NCBI GenBank assembly: GCA_009760855.2
Contig: WPIO01000071.1
Span: forward strand, 1,404,001-1,468,000
DNA length: 64,000 bases
DNA from: Cristatella mucedo
Taxonomy: Eukaryota > Bryozoa > Phylactolaemata > Cristatellidae
Direction of reading: 5' to 3'
The notes under the pieces are model-generated. The model saw only the letters and a program-made list of their open reading frames with translations. It was not told the DNA's origin and made no database searches. The position numbers and the translations under genes were made by a program. Positions 25,616 through 36,772 of this stretch are shown piece after piece (position 1 is the first letter of the stretch; the number at the start of each line of letters is the position of its first letter).

Positions 25616-27438
25616 TACAGCAGCTACACCAGCTAATTTACTGTCAACAGAGGACCTGAGGGCACGAGGAAGCTGAAACTGGTGCAGCCGTTCATGATGT
25701 CTGACTGCCACGTGACGTAACTCAACGTGACGTGACTGCAGCCAAGCCTTGCTATATGACATACAAGGAGCAACGTTAATTGTGGTGACGATGTTATATG
25801 TCACATGCCGCTGCAGTACAATGTTGTAGAGGACTACTTGTCTATGTCGCAAGCTCTAGGTTTCACTGGAGACTACTTTTAGCATGCTTTCTGACTTGAG
25901 GAAACATTGTCTGTCTGTCTCCAGTCAAGTAAAGTGCTGATGAACTGAACACGCACGGGAAGTCGAGAGTTCTTGAAACGCTTCGAAGTCTGGCTCGCCG
26001 GTGGTGGCTGCGGCAGCTGATAGTGTTGCAAAAAAATTTGTGCAATTTGTGTTAAAACCTGACGAGGCAGCTAAGCCGAATCGTGACAACTTGACCACAG
26101 CTGGTTTTCATGTTTTTTCTATTATTATTCTATTGTTACAATTTATTTTATTTTTACTTTATTTATTTTCTATTACTATTATTTTCACATTCTATTATTT
26201 TCTATATTTTTCTTAATACGGCGAGGAAGGCCTTCATTTAAGGAGGCAGTGAAACGGCAGTGCCAACCAAACCAGCCAGATTATAGCGGATGTAATCATT
26301 ATTCTCGATTGTGCGATGATCAATGGCCGCCGAGGCCGCACACAAGCCGGCTGCGCCATGAGCCAGGGCAAAAAGTTGCGATTTCCGATCCGGCCTTCGA
26401 GGCATCTGAGCCGACTTTCGAGCTTCCGGCCCGGAGAGCCGTCGGCATGCGCAGCGATACTTGGCGTGCGCCGGTCGCGGGCTGCGGTTCAGCGCCTGTA
26501 AACCTCCGCTGCTGTAAAAAATAGTCAACATTCTGGATTTGGCCTTGCCGTGCTGAGGTGCTGGGCTAAGGTGAAAGCGTCGATACAGGCAGGTACTTTC
26601 GGGCGCGCCGGCGGGTACCGATGCATAGCCTGCAAGTCGCCAGCCGCCACGCAGCCAGCGGCGCTCGTCTCGCGTCGGCCGAGACTGGCGCCGCCGCTAC
26701 GAGCCAGCTGCCCTTGCGGCCTAGTTCTGACCGAAGGTGGTAGCAGAACGCAGCGAGCGCAGGTGAAGTCGCATGTTTCCCAGCTCTCCTATCGTGCTGC
26801 GGGAGCAGCCGAGCAGCGTCGCCCGTCGGCCTTCGCCGGGTGTCTCGGGTAGAGTGACCTTGACCTCGACGCGCGGCGCTCGGTCGTCCGCGCCGCGCTG
26901 AGCGCGAGCGCCGCTCCGCGCGCCGCCGCGCCGTTCGCCATTGGCGCGCTCACGTATCCAATAAGTTAAGGTAATCAGTCGCACCTGGCCATTGCGCCGA
27001 GTATAATTGCACCGCCCGGTCAGTCGTGCGTTTTCGCGCGCCAGCGCTCGCCTTGAGGTTGTCCGCACTGACGCGCCACGCGCCGCGAGCGGCCGCGGCG
27101 GGGTGCACTGCACTTGGCCTGCGCCATCGAGCTGGCGGGCGGCGTCGGCCAGAGCGTTGCCGATCGCTCACAGCCGGCTGCCACCGGCTCGGCCTCTGCT
27201 CCGACATCGACCTACGCCGCGCCGCCGGCTCGGGCTGTTCGCCGACCTTGACCTTCGCTGCATACCCACTGGCGACCGCGACGGCTCGTCCGAACTGGCG
27301 CGCGAGCGCGCTCACGAGCAGCGGATGAGCGGCCCAGTGGTACGCGAGCTCACTAAGGGAGCCGATCATGACTTGCGTGCTCCCTTAGAGAGGCGAGCGC
27401 ACTAATGGACCTAATGGACCAACACTAATGGCGGTGAG
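25616..27438. other. Intergenic DNA turning GC- and CpG-rich
   Basis: The T-rich stretch 26105-26215 is low complexity. From about 26560 to 27400 the sequence is CpG-dense. Overlapping Arg/Ala-rich ORFs are what such composition yields by chance, and no family is recognised. A CpG-island promoter is possible but has no gene to attach to. Confidence 0.35.
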
Positions 27439-27571
27439 CGTTGATGGCTCACTAGGTAAGGCGGTCGCTTTTCACGACCTCAGTTCCGAGGTGTATCGCT
27501 GCTGCAAGAGGCGGCGATACACGTAAATGGTCTTCTGTCGCAAAATATAAAAGAGGCTGTTTAATAAGCTG
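27439..27571 (+). mobile_element. SINE family A copy 4
   Basis: TTGATGGCTCACTAGGTAAG and GGCGGTCGCTTTTCACGACC form the head. The B-box part is deleted. The hairpin TGTATCGC...GCGATACA, TCTTCTGTCGC and AAGAGGCTGTTTAATAAGCT follow. It abuts a LINE that has lost its 3' tail. Confidence 0.82.
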
Positions 27572-28182
27572 TGGCAGCATGCACAGTGTCAGCACGCATA
27601 AGCACATGAAGGACGAATCACAGGGATCCACTACATGCTGTCCTAAATAGTTGTGTTTTTACGTTCTTTTTACATGTGGTCAAGTCAGGGGATGATGTGA
27701 CGCAAGTCGGGAGGGATTTCCAACCTTTGGGAGCATGCGTACTAAATTCACGGTCTCCAAAGGATTTGAGGTTTGTACGAGGTGCTTGTAGACTGTTGGA
27801 TTCCGAAAAGCCTGGGTGATATGATGCTTGGTCTGGTGGGGGAGGAGATCTGAGATATAGGCTGGAGCCAAAGAATGAAGTGACCTTAAAGTGAGCGACA
27901 GAACCTTGAAGTCAATCCGCCAGTGCAGGTCGGCGAGGAGTGGAGTAATGTGGCAACTTCGACGTTCACGACAGACAAGCCTAGCTGCAGAGTTTTGCAC
28001 CAGCTGCAATCGCCTGATCGCACATGCTGGTAGGCCAGTAAGCAGTAAGTTGCAGAAGTCGAGACGGGATGTAACGAATGCATGGACCAACTTAGATGTG
28101 GTATCCTTATCTAAACAAGCCCGAATTTTAGCAATGTTATGAAGCTGAAAATAGGCAGATTTGACTACCGAGCTGATACGCA
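27572..28182 (-). pseudogene. LINE reverse-transcriptase fragment, minus copy
   Basis: The minus frame 28183-27680 reads [20 protein letters not shown] and goes on through the [14 protein letters not shown] region, as in the copy at 59532. About four codons are missing after LADLHW, and a frameshift follows HHITQ. It is the C-terminal end of a CR1/L2-like reverse transcriptase, after the catalytic YADD, so it cannot work. The 3' end is cut by SINE A copy 4. The 5' end meets the next LINE copy head to head near 28183-28190. Confidence 0.88.
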
Positions 28183-28187
28183 TTTGT

Positions 28188-28540
28188 TTCCAAAGCCTGG
28201 AACTCCCTCCCGACCTGCGTCAGAACATCCCCTGACCTGACTACGTTTAAAAAGGATTTAAAAACACGCCTACTTAGGACAGCATTTAGTGGGTCCCTGT
28301 GATTCGTCCTTGATGTGCTTATGCGTGCTGACATGGTGCATGCTGCCACTAACCACATTTGCATGCTGCCCCTGTGCATGTCACCCCTAACCATATTATT
28401 CATTTCGTTTGTTTTTCAAGCATGATTTTACTTACCATTCAATTGCATTTAACTTTACAGCAATTGTAAAGCGCCTAGAGAGAGATTAAGTTCTCTGAGG
28501 GCGCTTTATCAAGTGCATTATTATTATTATTGTTATTACA
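28188..28540 (+). mobile_element. LINE 3' fragment, plus copy
   Basis: Begins at AAGCCTGGAACTCCCTCCCG (the last coding part) and includes the 3' UTR (TCACCCCTAACCATATTATT), the hairpin tail and (ATT)n. Very similar to 60350-60697. Confidence 0.92.
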
Positions 28541-28991
28541 TGTGCTCAAGTCAGTGGATGTTCTGACGCAAGTCGGGAGGGAGTTCCAGGCCTTGGGAGC
28601 ATACGAACTCAATGCATGGTGTCCAAAGGATTTGAGGTTAGTACGAGGTATTGGTAGACTGCTGGATTACGAAAAGCGGGTGGTACGATGCTTGGCCTGG
28701 TGGGGGAGTATATCTGAGAGACAGGCTGGAGCCAAAGAATGAAGGGACCTAAAAGTGAGCGACAAAACCTTGAAGTCAATCCGTTGCTTGACTGGTAGCC
28801 AGTGCAGGTCGGCGAGAAGTGGTGCGATGTGGCAACTGCGACGCTCACGACAGACAAGCCTAGCTGCGAAGATTTGCACCAGCTGTAATCGCCTTATTGC
28901 ACATGCCGGTAGGCCAGCAAGCAGTGAGTTGCAGAAGTCAAGATGGGATGTCACAAATGCATGGACCAACTTAGACGTGGTCCCCCTATCT
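28541..28991 (-). pseudogene. LINE reverse-transcriptase fragment, second minus copy
   Basis: The minus frame 28969-28667 encodes the same C-terminal segment ([20 protein letters not shown], then [20 protein letters not shown]) and keeps the LPVKQ residues missing in the copy at 27572. No 3' UTR or tail is present; the copy starts directly after the (ATT)n of the plus copy. It is broken at both ends. Confidence 0.88.
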
Positions 28992-29134
28992 TGTTGTGTC
29001 CCTTTCTTGAGAAATGGCCTGACTACAGCTTTTTTGAAAGGTGAAAGCTCCGATCAAGCGTGCGGAAAACGGGAGAGCTCAGAACGAGCGGCTAAGCGTA
29101 AAACCTTCACCGAGTGAGCGGCCGTGGGGGCGAA
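28992..29134. other. Spacer
   Basis: Nothing recognisable. Confidence 0.4.
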
Positions 29135-29305
29135 CTCTCGCTCACAGCGAGCCACCTTACAGCGAGCCACCTTACAGGGGGCCGCCTAACTGCGGGCCGC
29201 CTTACAGCTGGCCGCCCCTTACCGCGAGCCAACCCTTACAGCGAGCCACCCCTTACAGCGAGCCACCCCGTACAGTGAGCCACCTTGCAGCGAGCCACCT
29301 CACAG
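29135..29305. repeat. Degenerate GC minisatellite, left part
   Basis: Irregular repeats of a 15-18 base unit around TTACAGCGAGCCACC (also GGGCCGCC and GTGAGCCACC). The same GCGAGCC core continues after the LINE insertion at 29306-29644. Confidence 0.85.
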
Positions 29306-29644
29306 CTTGCGTCATGACATCTCCTGACTTGGCTACATTTGGAAAGAAGCTAAGCACGCATTTAGTTTTATTAACATTAAGCACGCATTTATCCTTATCA
29401 TTTAGTGAGTCCATGCGATTCATCCTTTGTTTGCCTATGCGTGCTGACACCGCGCATGCTGCCAATAACCACACTTGCATGCTGACCGTGTGCATGTCAC
29501 CTCTAACCACGTTACGGTCGTTCATTAAGCGTGCTACCGCTAACCATTCGACCGTGCTTCCTTTACAGCGAATTTGAAGTGCCTAGAAAGAGATTGAGTT
29601 CTCTGAGGGCTCCGTAACGAATGTATTATTGTTTTTATTATTAC
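29306..29644 (+). mobile_element. LINE 3' fragment inserted in the GC minisatellite
   Basis: Starts at CTTGCGTCATGACATCTCCT (the end of the coding part). It has a 3' UTR with a short internal duplication of AAGCACGCATTTA, the tail TAGAAAGAGATTGAGTTCTC and (ATT)n-like DNA ending in ATTATTAC. Confidence 0.88.
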
Positions 29645-29842
29645 AGCTAGCCGCCGTGCAGCGAGCCGCCTTGCAGCGAGCCGCCTTGCAGCGAGCCGCC
29701 GCGCCGCGAGCCGCCGCGCCGCGAGCCGCCGCGAGCCGCCGCGAGCCGCCGCGAGCCGCCGCGAGCCGCCGCGAGCCGCCGCGAGCCGCCGCGAGCCGCC
29801 GCGAGCCGCCGCGAGCCGCCGCGAGCCGCCGCGAGCCGCTCA
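29645..29842. repeat. 10-bp tandem array GCGAGCCGCC
   Basis: After irregular units at 29645-29720, twelve consecutive copies of GCGAGCCGCC run from 29721 to 29840; the last one ends in T. All frames encode Arg/Glu/Pro/Ala-rich strings. Not coding as far as can be seen. Confidence 0.95.
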
Positions 29843-30542
29843 ACGGGGAAGCTCAACTCAGCGCCGCGCGCAAAGTCGAGCCTTCGACGGTGGCGAAGCG
29901 TCGCGCGAGGCAGCTCCAGCCTCGGCCGCCGTCGCTGGCCCGTCCGCGTCCGCGCGCTCCTGGGCAGCAGCTGCCGGGCTCGCGCTCGGACTGCGTCGCC
30001 GTCTGCGCGCGAGCCCGGCGCTCGCAGTTGGCGATAGTGCGTCGCGAGGCGCTCCGCGACAAACGACCCTCGTCGTTCGGAGCTCACGGTGGGGGCACCC
30101 GCCGTTAGTGATTGAGGTCATGCGCTCGTGCCCGGCTGTGCACACGCTAAACGCTCGGACGGAGATTAATTTATCTAAGCTAAGTTGTATAAGCTTAATA
30201 TTAGTCACCCACGAGAGCGACGCTAGCTTCATTCGTCGACCATCTCGCTTCGGCCCACTCTCGTCACTCTCGTCATCGTCATCGTCACTCTCGTCATCGT
30301 CACCACCGCCGTCGCCGCCGCTGCTGCCGTTAAAGCGCGCGCGCGCTAGCAAAGTGTGTGGCCATCGAGCGAGGCGTGGGAAGCGCGCGCTCGGCGGGAG
30401 CCGCGGTGTTTACGTGTCGAATTTGCGCTCAGTAAGCAGGGCGGAAGCGCTGCTCGTTAGCCTCTCCGCGATAAGAGAGCCGCTTGAGGCGGCGGAGGCG
30501 AGCGGCTGCGAGCCGCGGCAGGCGTCCGGCGCCGGCTTCCTA
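29843..30542. other. GC-rich intergenic DNA
   Basis: TCG/TCA low-complexity sequence near 30255-30320 encodes Ser or Asp/Glu runs in opposite strands. ORFs of 146-199 codons overlap in several frames and are probably compositional. Confidence 0.35.
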
Positions 30543-30640
30543 CGCTTCGGAGCGCCGGCGCTCCGAAGCGCCGCTTCCAGCGGCGGCGCTCCGAAGCGCA
30601 GCTTCCAGCGGCGGCGCTCCGAAGCGCAGCTTCCAGCGGC
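30543..30640. repeat. 28-bp palindrome plus three 28-bp tandem units
   Basis: CGCTTCGGAGCGCC at 30543-30556 is followed directly by its reverse complement at 30557-30570. The right half also begins the first of three tandem 28-bp units (30557-30584, 30585-30612, 30613-30640), which differ at one C/A position. Confidence 0.93.
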
Positions 30641-30726
30641 GGCGGCGGTGGCCGCCGCTCCAGAGAGCGGATTACGCTCTTCACCTCGCCGCAGGTTCGC
30701 GCGCTGAGGGATGGAGCTGATTTGAG

Positions 30727-30761
<35 letters not shown>

Positions 30762-32000
30762 GGGATAGGCCCCTCGCGGACGCGGCGGGGGCCTGCCCTC
30801 CGGCGGATGCTGGCGGTACTCGCGAAGCGCCGCGGCGGTCGAGCCGCCGCGAGAGCGCCGCGGCCGCGAGAACGCCGCAGCGCGACGGACGCGAGGCGCT
30901 GCAGCGGCGGCGGTGGCTCGAACCGCCAGGTGCGAACGGTTAGAGGCGCATTTCTCATTTCGGGCGCGTCAATAGCGCGACGGCCGCTGCCGCCGCCGCC
31001 GACGCAAGCTTGGAAAATGCGCCACAGCCAGCGGGCAGCCGCAGCGGTCGGAGTCGCGTCGAACGACGGAAAACAGCGAGGCCACTCGACCTTTTTGACC
31101 AAAGAGGCCGTTGCTGCTCGTGCTGCTGACTAGTCGGCGTCGGAGCACACCGCAGCCGCCGCCGCCGTCGTGGCTACGACCGGCTCGGAGCGCAGAGGAC
31201 GCGTCGTTTCAATGCAACGCGACAACAGTGACGAGTGCATTTCCCGTTTCGATGCACGGCAGCCGACGACAGAAACTTTCAAGGCTGCATCGAAGTTTAA
31301 TGCGCTGCCTTCGAGGACAGTTCGAGTGGGCTTGTAAGGGTAGAAGACGTTCTGTAAAGAGCAGAAGACTTTCACATTTTCCTCGTTTCGCAATGCGAAA
31401 GCTGCTGCCCTCTGCTGTTGCCTTCCGGTATTTTTCTTCTTCATCGGGACCCGTGCGAAAGCTTCGCAGACATCTGCAGCGAGACCACGATGAAGACTGG
31501 AAGACCACGTGACTGAGCAGACGTCACCGAAGACGGAGCGTGCGCATTCCATCTCCCCACAGCCACCGCTCTCCTTTTTCTCGCGCGCGCCCGCACGCGG
31601 ACACGACTGGTGACTTCCGGTGCCCTCGACGTCGGCTGCGTTCGAAGGAGCGAGCGAGGCGCACCGGAGGCACGGCGGAGTTCTTCTGTGGCGCTATGAC
31701 GTGCGCTTTCGTGCATCGTGACACTGATGCTGCAATTTAATAGGATTAGTAACATAAGCCTCGCCCACTGTAAGACACTCGAGCCGATCAGGGCGAAGTC
31801 TTGCGAAGCTGCGTCAAAACTAATTTGCAATGGCCGCGAGCACAAAGCGCTCGACACGTCTGTGCCGTTTGCTTTCTCTCGCGTCCTTGACAGTGTCAGC
31901 TCGTCAGCTCGCTTCGTCCTTGATCTAGAAGCGCGTCGCATTTCTCTCCAAGTCGGGCGCGCAGTGAGAGCTTTGTGAGTCTGACCCATCTGAAGCTGCA
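30641..32000. other. CpG-rich intergenic DNA
   Basis: A (CCG)n tract lies at about 30728-30761. The rest is CpG-rich with Arg/Ala/Pro-rich chance ORFs on both strands. No recognisable gene. Confidence 0.4.
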
Positions 32001-32553
<553 letters not shown>

Positions 32554-32680
32554 AGTATGCCTCGTTCGGCTTCTACCTAAGTAAATGGTGGGGCGGCCTG
32601 GGGCTTCAACGGCGGTATCAGGCGGCACGCACACGGGTGTGGTTTATATACGACCTTCAACAAGACTTAATTGTAGGAAA
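32554..32680. other. Short spacer
   Basis: Nothing recognisable. Confidence 0.4.
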
Positions 32681-33015
32681 TTAAATTATTATAATGCACT
32701 TGACCAGCAATATAGCAGATGAATTACGTCACGTCACCTCAAAGCACATTTAGTAGGTAGGAGAAAACGCGGCTTGGCTGCGATTTGTATCACTGACGTG
32801 CACAGTAGCAGCATACATAAGCACATTCGCGAAGCGAATTCTCTGAGGAAAAGACAGGTTACTAGGTTCTCTGTACAGTTTGTAGAGTTGTGCAACGTCA
32901 TGACGTCACGAGGATTTGCGTTCCGGACTTTGCCAGCACAAAAGCTGAGGGCCCGGGCTCCAAAAGATTTGAGGTTGGTTCGAGGCTCCGTTAAAGAGTG
33001 TTCATGGAAGGACGA
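32681..33015 (-). mobile_element. Decayed LINE fragment
   Basis: ATTATTATAATGCACTTGA, then GTGCACAGTAGCAGCATACATAAG and CCAAAAGATTTGAGGTTGGT match the reverse complement of the LINE 3' UTR and coding end at low identity, with a large internal deletion and foreign text in between. Confidence 0.65.
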
Positions 33016-34896
33016 CGTTCTCTTCACACGCCAGACCTACGGCTGTCGTCGAGATATTTTTCGCTGTACCTGACTTATCGTCGTTCTAAAACGGTCGCAC
33101 GTCATAATCTGGGCTCGGGCTACTGAAAAGCTTAAGGCTGGCCACGTTTAGGGCAGTTGCACTAGGTTGAACTCGAGTAGTTGACCTCGAGTCGGACCGG
33201 AGCTGCATGCCGGCGCCGAACCGGGAGCTTTCTGCAAGCTTTCAGGCGCTGCTGAGCGCTGCCGGTAGTAGTCCCTCCTGTCGCTCAGTCATCGAGCAGA
33301 CTGCTTTACTTGCACGTACGAGTCGCTCTTATGCGCATGCGCGCGCACGCCGCTGCACTTCGGCGCGCGACAGCCGCGACTCAAGGCACCGCGCTTCGCT
33401 CACTTTTCTTTGGTCGCTAGTCGGCATGGAATAGCGCTGCCGCGGGCGCTGAGTTTCGGGCGCGGGGAATGTAGTCGTGAGACGCCGCCACACTGCTGCC
33501 TTTGCAACATTGAGCAAGAAGGCCGCGCGACCGAGACCGCGGCCTTCTGAACGCTCGATAGGAATATGCGATCTGAGAATCGGCGAACCGGTCAAGGTGA
33601 CGCACGCACGCAAGCCAATTGCCGCTGAATGCGAGTCCATCGAGGTCGGCCTCGTCAGGACCGATTTGGCGCCGTCGAGCTCACCGAGACAGCGGTGATG
33701 AAAATGGCGGCGATGCAAATGGCGGCGGCGGCGCATCGATTCCGTTAAGCGACCGCGTGACGACGCGCCCATCCGCTCTGCTCGTGCCGTGGCGTGGCGG
33801 CGGCGCACGTCGACCCGGCGGCAGATAGTGGCGGAGAGAGAAGACGAAGCTTTCGCTCGTCTCTCTAAGGGGTTGTAACGCGTGCATCCAGGCGGGCTCG
33901 CGAGCGACCTAAAATTAAAAGAAAGTGCTCTTTTTTGCCGCGAGACGATTTACGAACGGCGTCTACTCGCAAACGTTGCGAGGGATGCGTAGATTTTTTA
34001 TTTATTTCAAAGCAAGCATGCTTTCAAATATCTCTTAATATACATCCAGATTTTCAAGGTAATTATACTTTTTGTTTCCATTTTAATAAAGCAAATAGAC
34101 TGCTTTACAGCAGGTACAACTGCCGGCCGGTGTGTGAAGCAGGACGCCGTCGCGCTATGTGCTCTGCTCAGCTCAAGGAAATTCTATCCAAGAAGCCAAC
34201 GCTCGCGACTCATTTAAATAAATTGAAATAAATTAAATTTATTTAAATTTACAAATTGCATAGCGACTTTTGGCTACAACCGGTTCCAACTAATATGAAA
34301 AAGCCCCGGAGGACAACTGTGGCAACAGGAAAAGGATTGAAAGAACGAGGATGATGAAGAACATAAATGACTGCGCCCGCGACATCCGGGGTCAAGGTCA
34401 TCGTGCTGACAGCGAGCCGGGGAGCATTCTGAATCGATCTACGGGGGCCAGTAGTTGGAGGAGATTGTCACGATAGAAGGCAACGTCTCACTAGGATGAA
34501 AAATGTAAATATTCTGAAATATTTTACACCTTATTTTTAAATGCCGGCAATGCCCGGTAAATTGATAAAGATGAAACACTGCGCATTGCCAAAATTTAGG
34601 AGAGCTCTTGAGCGAGGAGTATTTCGAGCGCAGATCGCCGAAACGCTTGCCTCCAGACGACTCGTTCTCGTGCACCCGGCTGCAGCTGCCCCGGCTGCAG
34701 GTGATCGAGACTCAGAATCTGCGACCGACGTCACGTCCCATGGCGTCTCCCATTGTATTCTCTTACCCGAACCGATACGTGCGGCACTGCGATGGCACGT
34801 CAGTTCCGAAACTGCACAGCCAGCGTCCGTCGTCCGTCGTCCAGCAGTTCCGGTCGTAGCTTTGCGAATTGACTGAATTCTCGCTCGCTCGCTCGC
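33016..34896. other. Intergenic DNA, partly CpG-rich
   Basis: AAAATGGCGGC and AAATGGCGGC occur at about 33700-33730 and resemble YY1-type sites. No recognisable gene. A/T-rich low complexity lies near 34200-34250. Confidence 0.35.
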
Positions 34897-34940
34897 CGGA
34901 CGGACGGACGGACGGACGGACGGACGGACGGACGGACGGA
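34897..34940. repeat. (CGGA)11 tetranucleotide
   Basis: Eleven exact CGGA units preceded by TCGCTCGCTCGC. Confidence 0.97.
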
Positions 34941-35775
34941 CTGGCTGCTTGCCTCCCACAAGTCAAAGATCCGTCGGTCAAAGCGAAGCTCGAGGTGGCC
35001 GAGGCGATGGAGGCGCGCTCGTTCTAACGAGTTCTCGCGAGGCCTGGGCGGAGGCGGTCGGGCGATCCGGTGGCCAATTTGCCGTCCAGGAAATTGTCTT
35101 CATTGACAGTCGACGTTCCCTGAGTGACTCGCAGGAGGCATGAGCGGATAATTCCAAAGGAAAAGCTCTAATCGGTTCGATCGCATGGCTGCGCGAGGCG
35201 CGCTTCCCTTCTTCGCTTAATCTCTCTTTCGTCCGTGCGAACCGAAGAGGAGGCGATTGTTCGGCAGGCGGAGCTGGCGCGGCTACGCCAGCGCCGCCTA
35301 CCGTCGCAAGCGCTCGCGCGAGCGGCGCGGCAGCCGTGGCATTCCTGCACCCTTTCTAAGCCTGCAGCAATGGCATTCAGTTGAATGCGACAAGAATGAC
35401 TGAGAGACGAGTGGCCAGATCTGGCGAGGGGGGCTTTGTGCCGGTCTTTGGGCCTGGTGCCGAACCAGTGCTGCCGGAAGACTGGTGTGAAGCCAGAGCT
35501 ACCGGAAGACTGAGCTCGTGACTGTTAGGACTCAAGCCTGTTTTTCGTTTGCTGCCACAAAGTGTTTGCTTGGTGGCTGAGGCGAATGTGACCGAAAAGT
35601 CGTCTGAAAATAGAAAATGCCTCGAGCTTGTCTGTTCGGCCCCTCGTGCTGTGTAGTCGGTTGACTCTGACCGGCGCTCGACGATTGCGAGGCCTCTCGT
35701 TCGAGCGAGAGCGATGCTTTTGGCTGATTGTGGCGCTCGTGCTTCGCGGCAGCAGTGGCTGCAGCTTGCAGCTCG
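34941..35775. other. Intergenic DNA
   Basis: No recognisable gene. GC-moderate, CpG present. A minus ORF extends from the GA tract into this region, but only through the repeat. Confidence 0.4.
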
Positions 35776-36022
35776 GAGGAGAGAGAGAGAGAGAGAGAGA
35801 AGTGAGGAGGAGGAGAAGGTGAGGGAGAGTAGAGAGAGGAGAGAGAGGAGAGACAGAGACAGAGAGAAAGAGACAGAGGCAGAGACAGAGACAGACGGAG
35901 GCATAGACAGAGAAGTGAGGGGGAGAAGGAGAGAGAGAGAGTTGAGAGGAGAGACAGAGACAGAGACAGAGACTGAGAAAGAGACAGACGGAGACATAGA
36001 CATAGGAGTTAGGGGTAGAAGA

Positions 36023-36060
<38 letters not shown>

Positions 36061-36772
36061 GGAGGTAGAGAAGTGAGGGGGAGAAAGAGAGACAGAGACA
36101 GAGACAGAGGTAGAGACAGAGACTGAGGCTGAGGCTGAGACTGAGACTGAGACTGAGACTGAGACTGAGACTGAGACTGAGACTGAGACTGAGACTGAGA
36201 CTGAGACTGAGACTGAGACTGAGACTGAGACTGAGACTGAGACTGAGACTGAGACTGAGACTAAGACTGAGACTGAGACTGAGAGAGACAGAGACAGAGA
36301 CAGAGAGAAAGAGACAGAGGCAGAGACAGAGACAGACGAGACATAGACAGAGAAGTGAGGGGGAGAAGGAAAGAGAGAGAGAGAGAGAGAGAGTAGAGAG
36401 GAGAGACAGAGACAGAGACTGAGAAAGAGACAGACGGAGACATAGACATAGAAGTGAGGGGGAGAAGGAGAGAGAGAGAGAGAAGTGAGATGAGAAGGAG
36501 AGAGAGAGGGAGGTAGAGAAGTGAGGGGGGAAAGAGAGACAGAGACAGAGATAGAGACATAGACTGAGACTGAGACTGAGAGAGACAGAGACAGAGAGAA
36601 AGAGACAGAAGCAGAGACGGAGACAGATGGAGACATAGACAGAGAAGTGAGGGGGAGAAGGAGAGAGAGAGAGAGAGAGGGAGGTAGAGAAGTGAGGGGG
36701 GAAAGAGAGGGAAAGGGAGAGAGAGAGAGAGACAGAGAGAGAGAGAGACAGAGAGACAGAGAGAGACAGAGT
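35776..36772. repeat. (GA)n tract with (GAGACT)n core, about 1 kb
   Basis: Purine-rich GA/GACA repeat with interspersed AGAGACAGA blocks. A clean (GAGACT)n hexamer of about 27 units runs at about 36120-36282. Near-identical blocks such as GAAGTGAGGGGGAGAAGGA recur several times, showing segment duplication inside the tract. Confidence 0.96.

Noticed and set aside
27572-28540. Twin-priming inversion of a single LINE insertion
   Set aside because: The minus and plus parts cover the same end of the element, so they are two insertions rather than one inverted copy.
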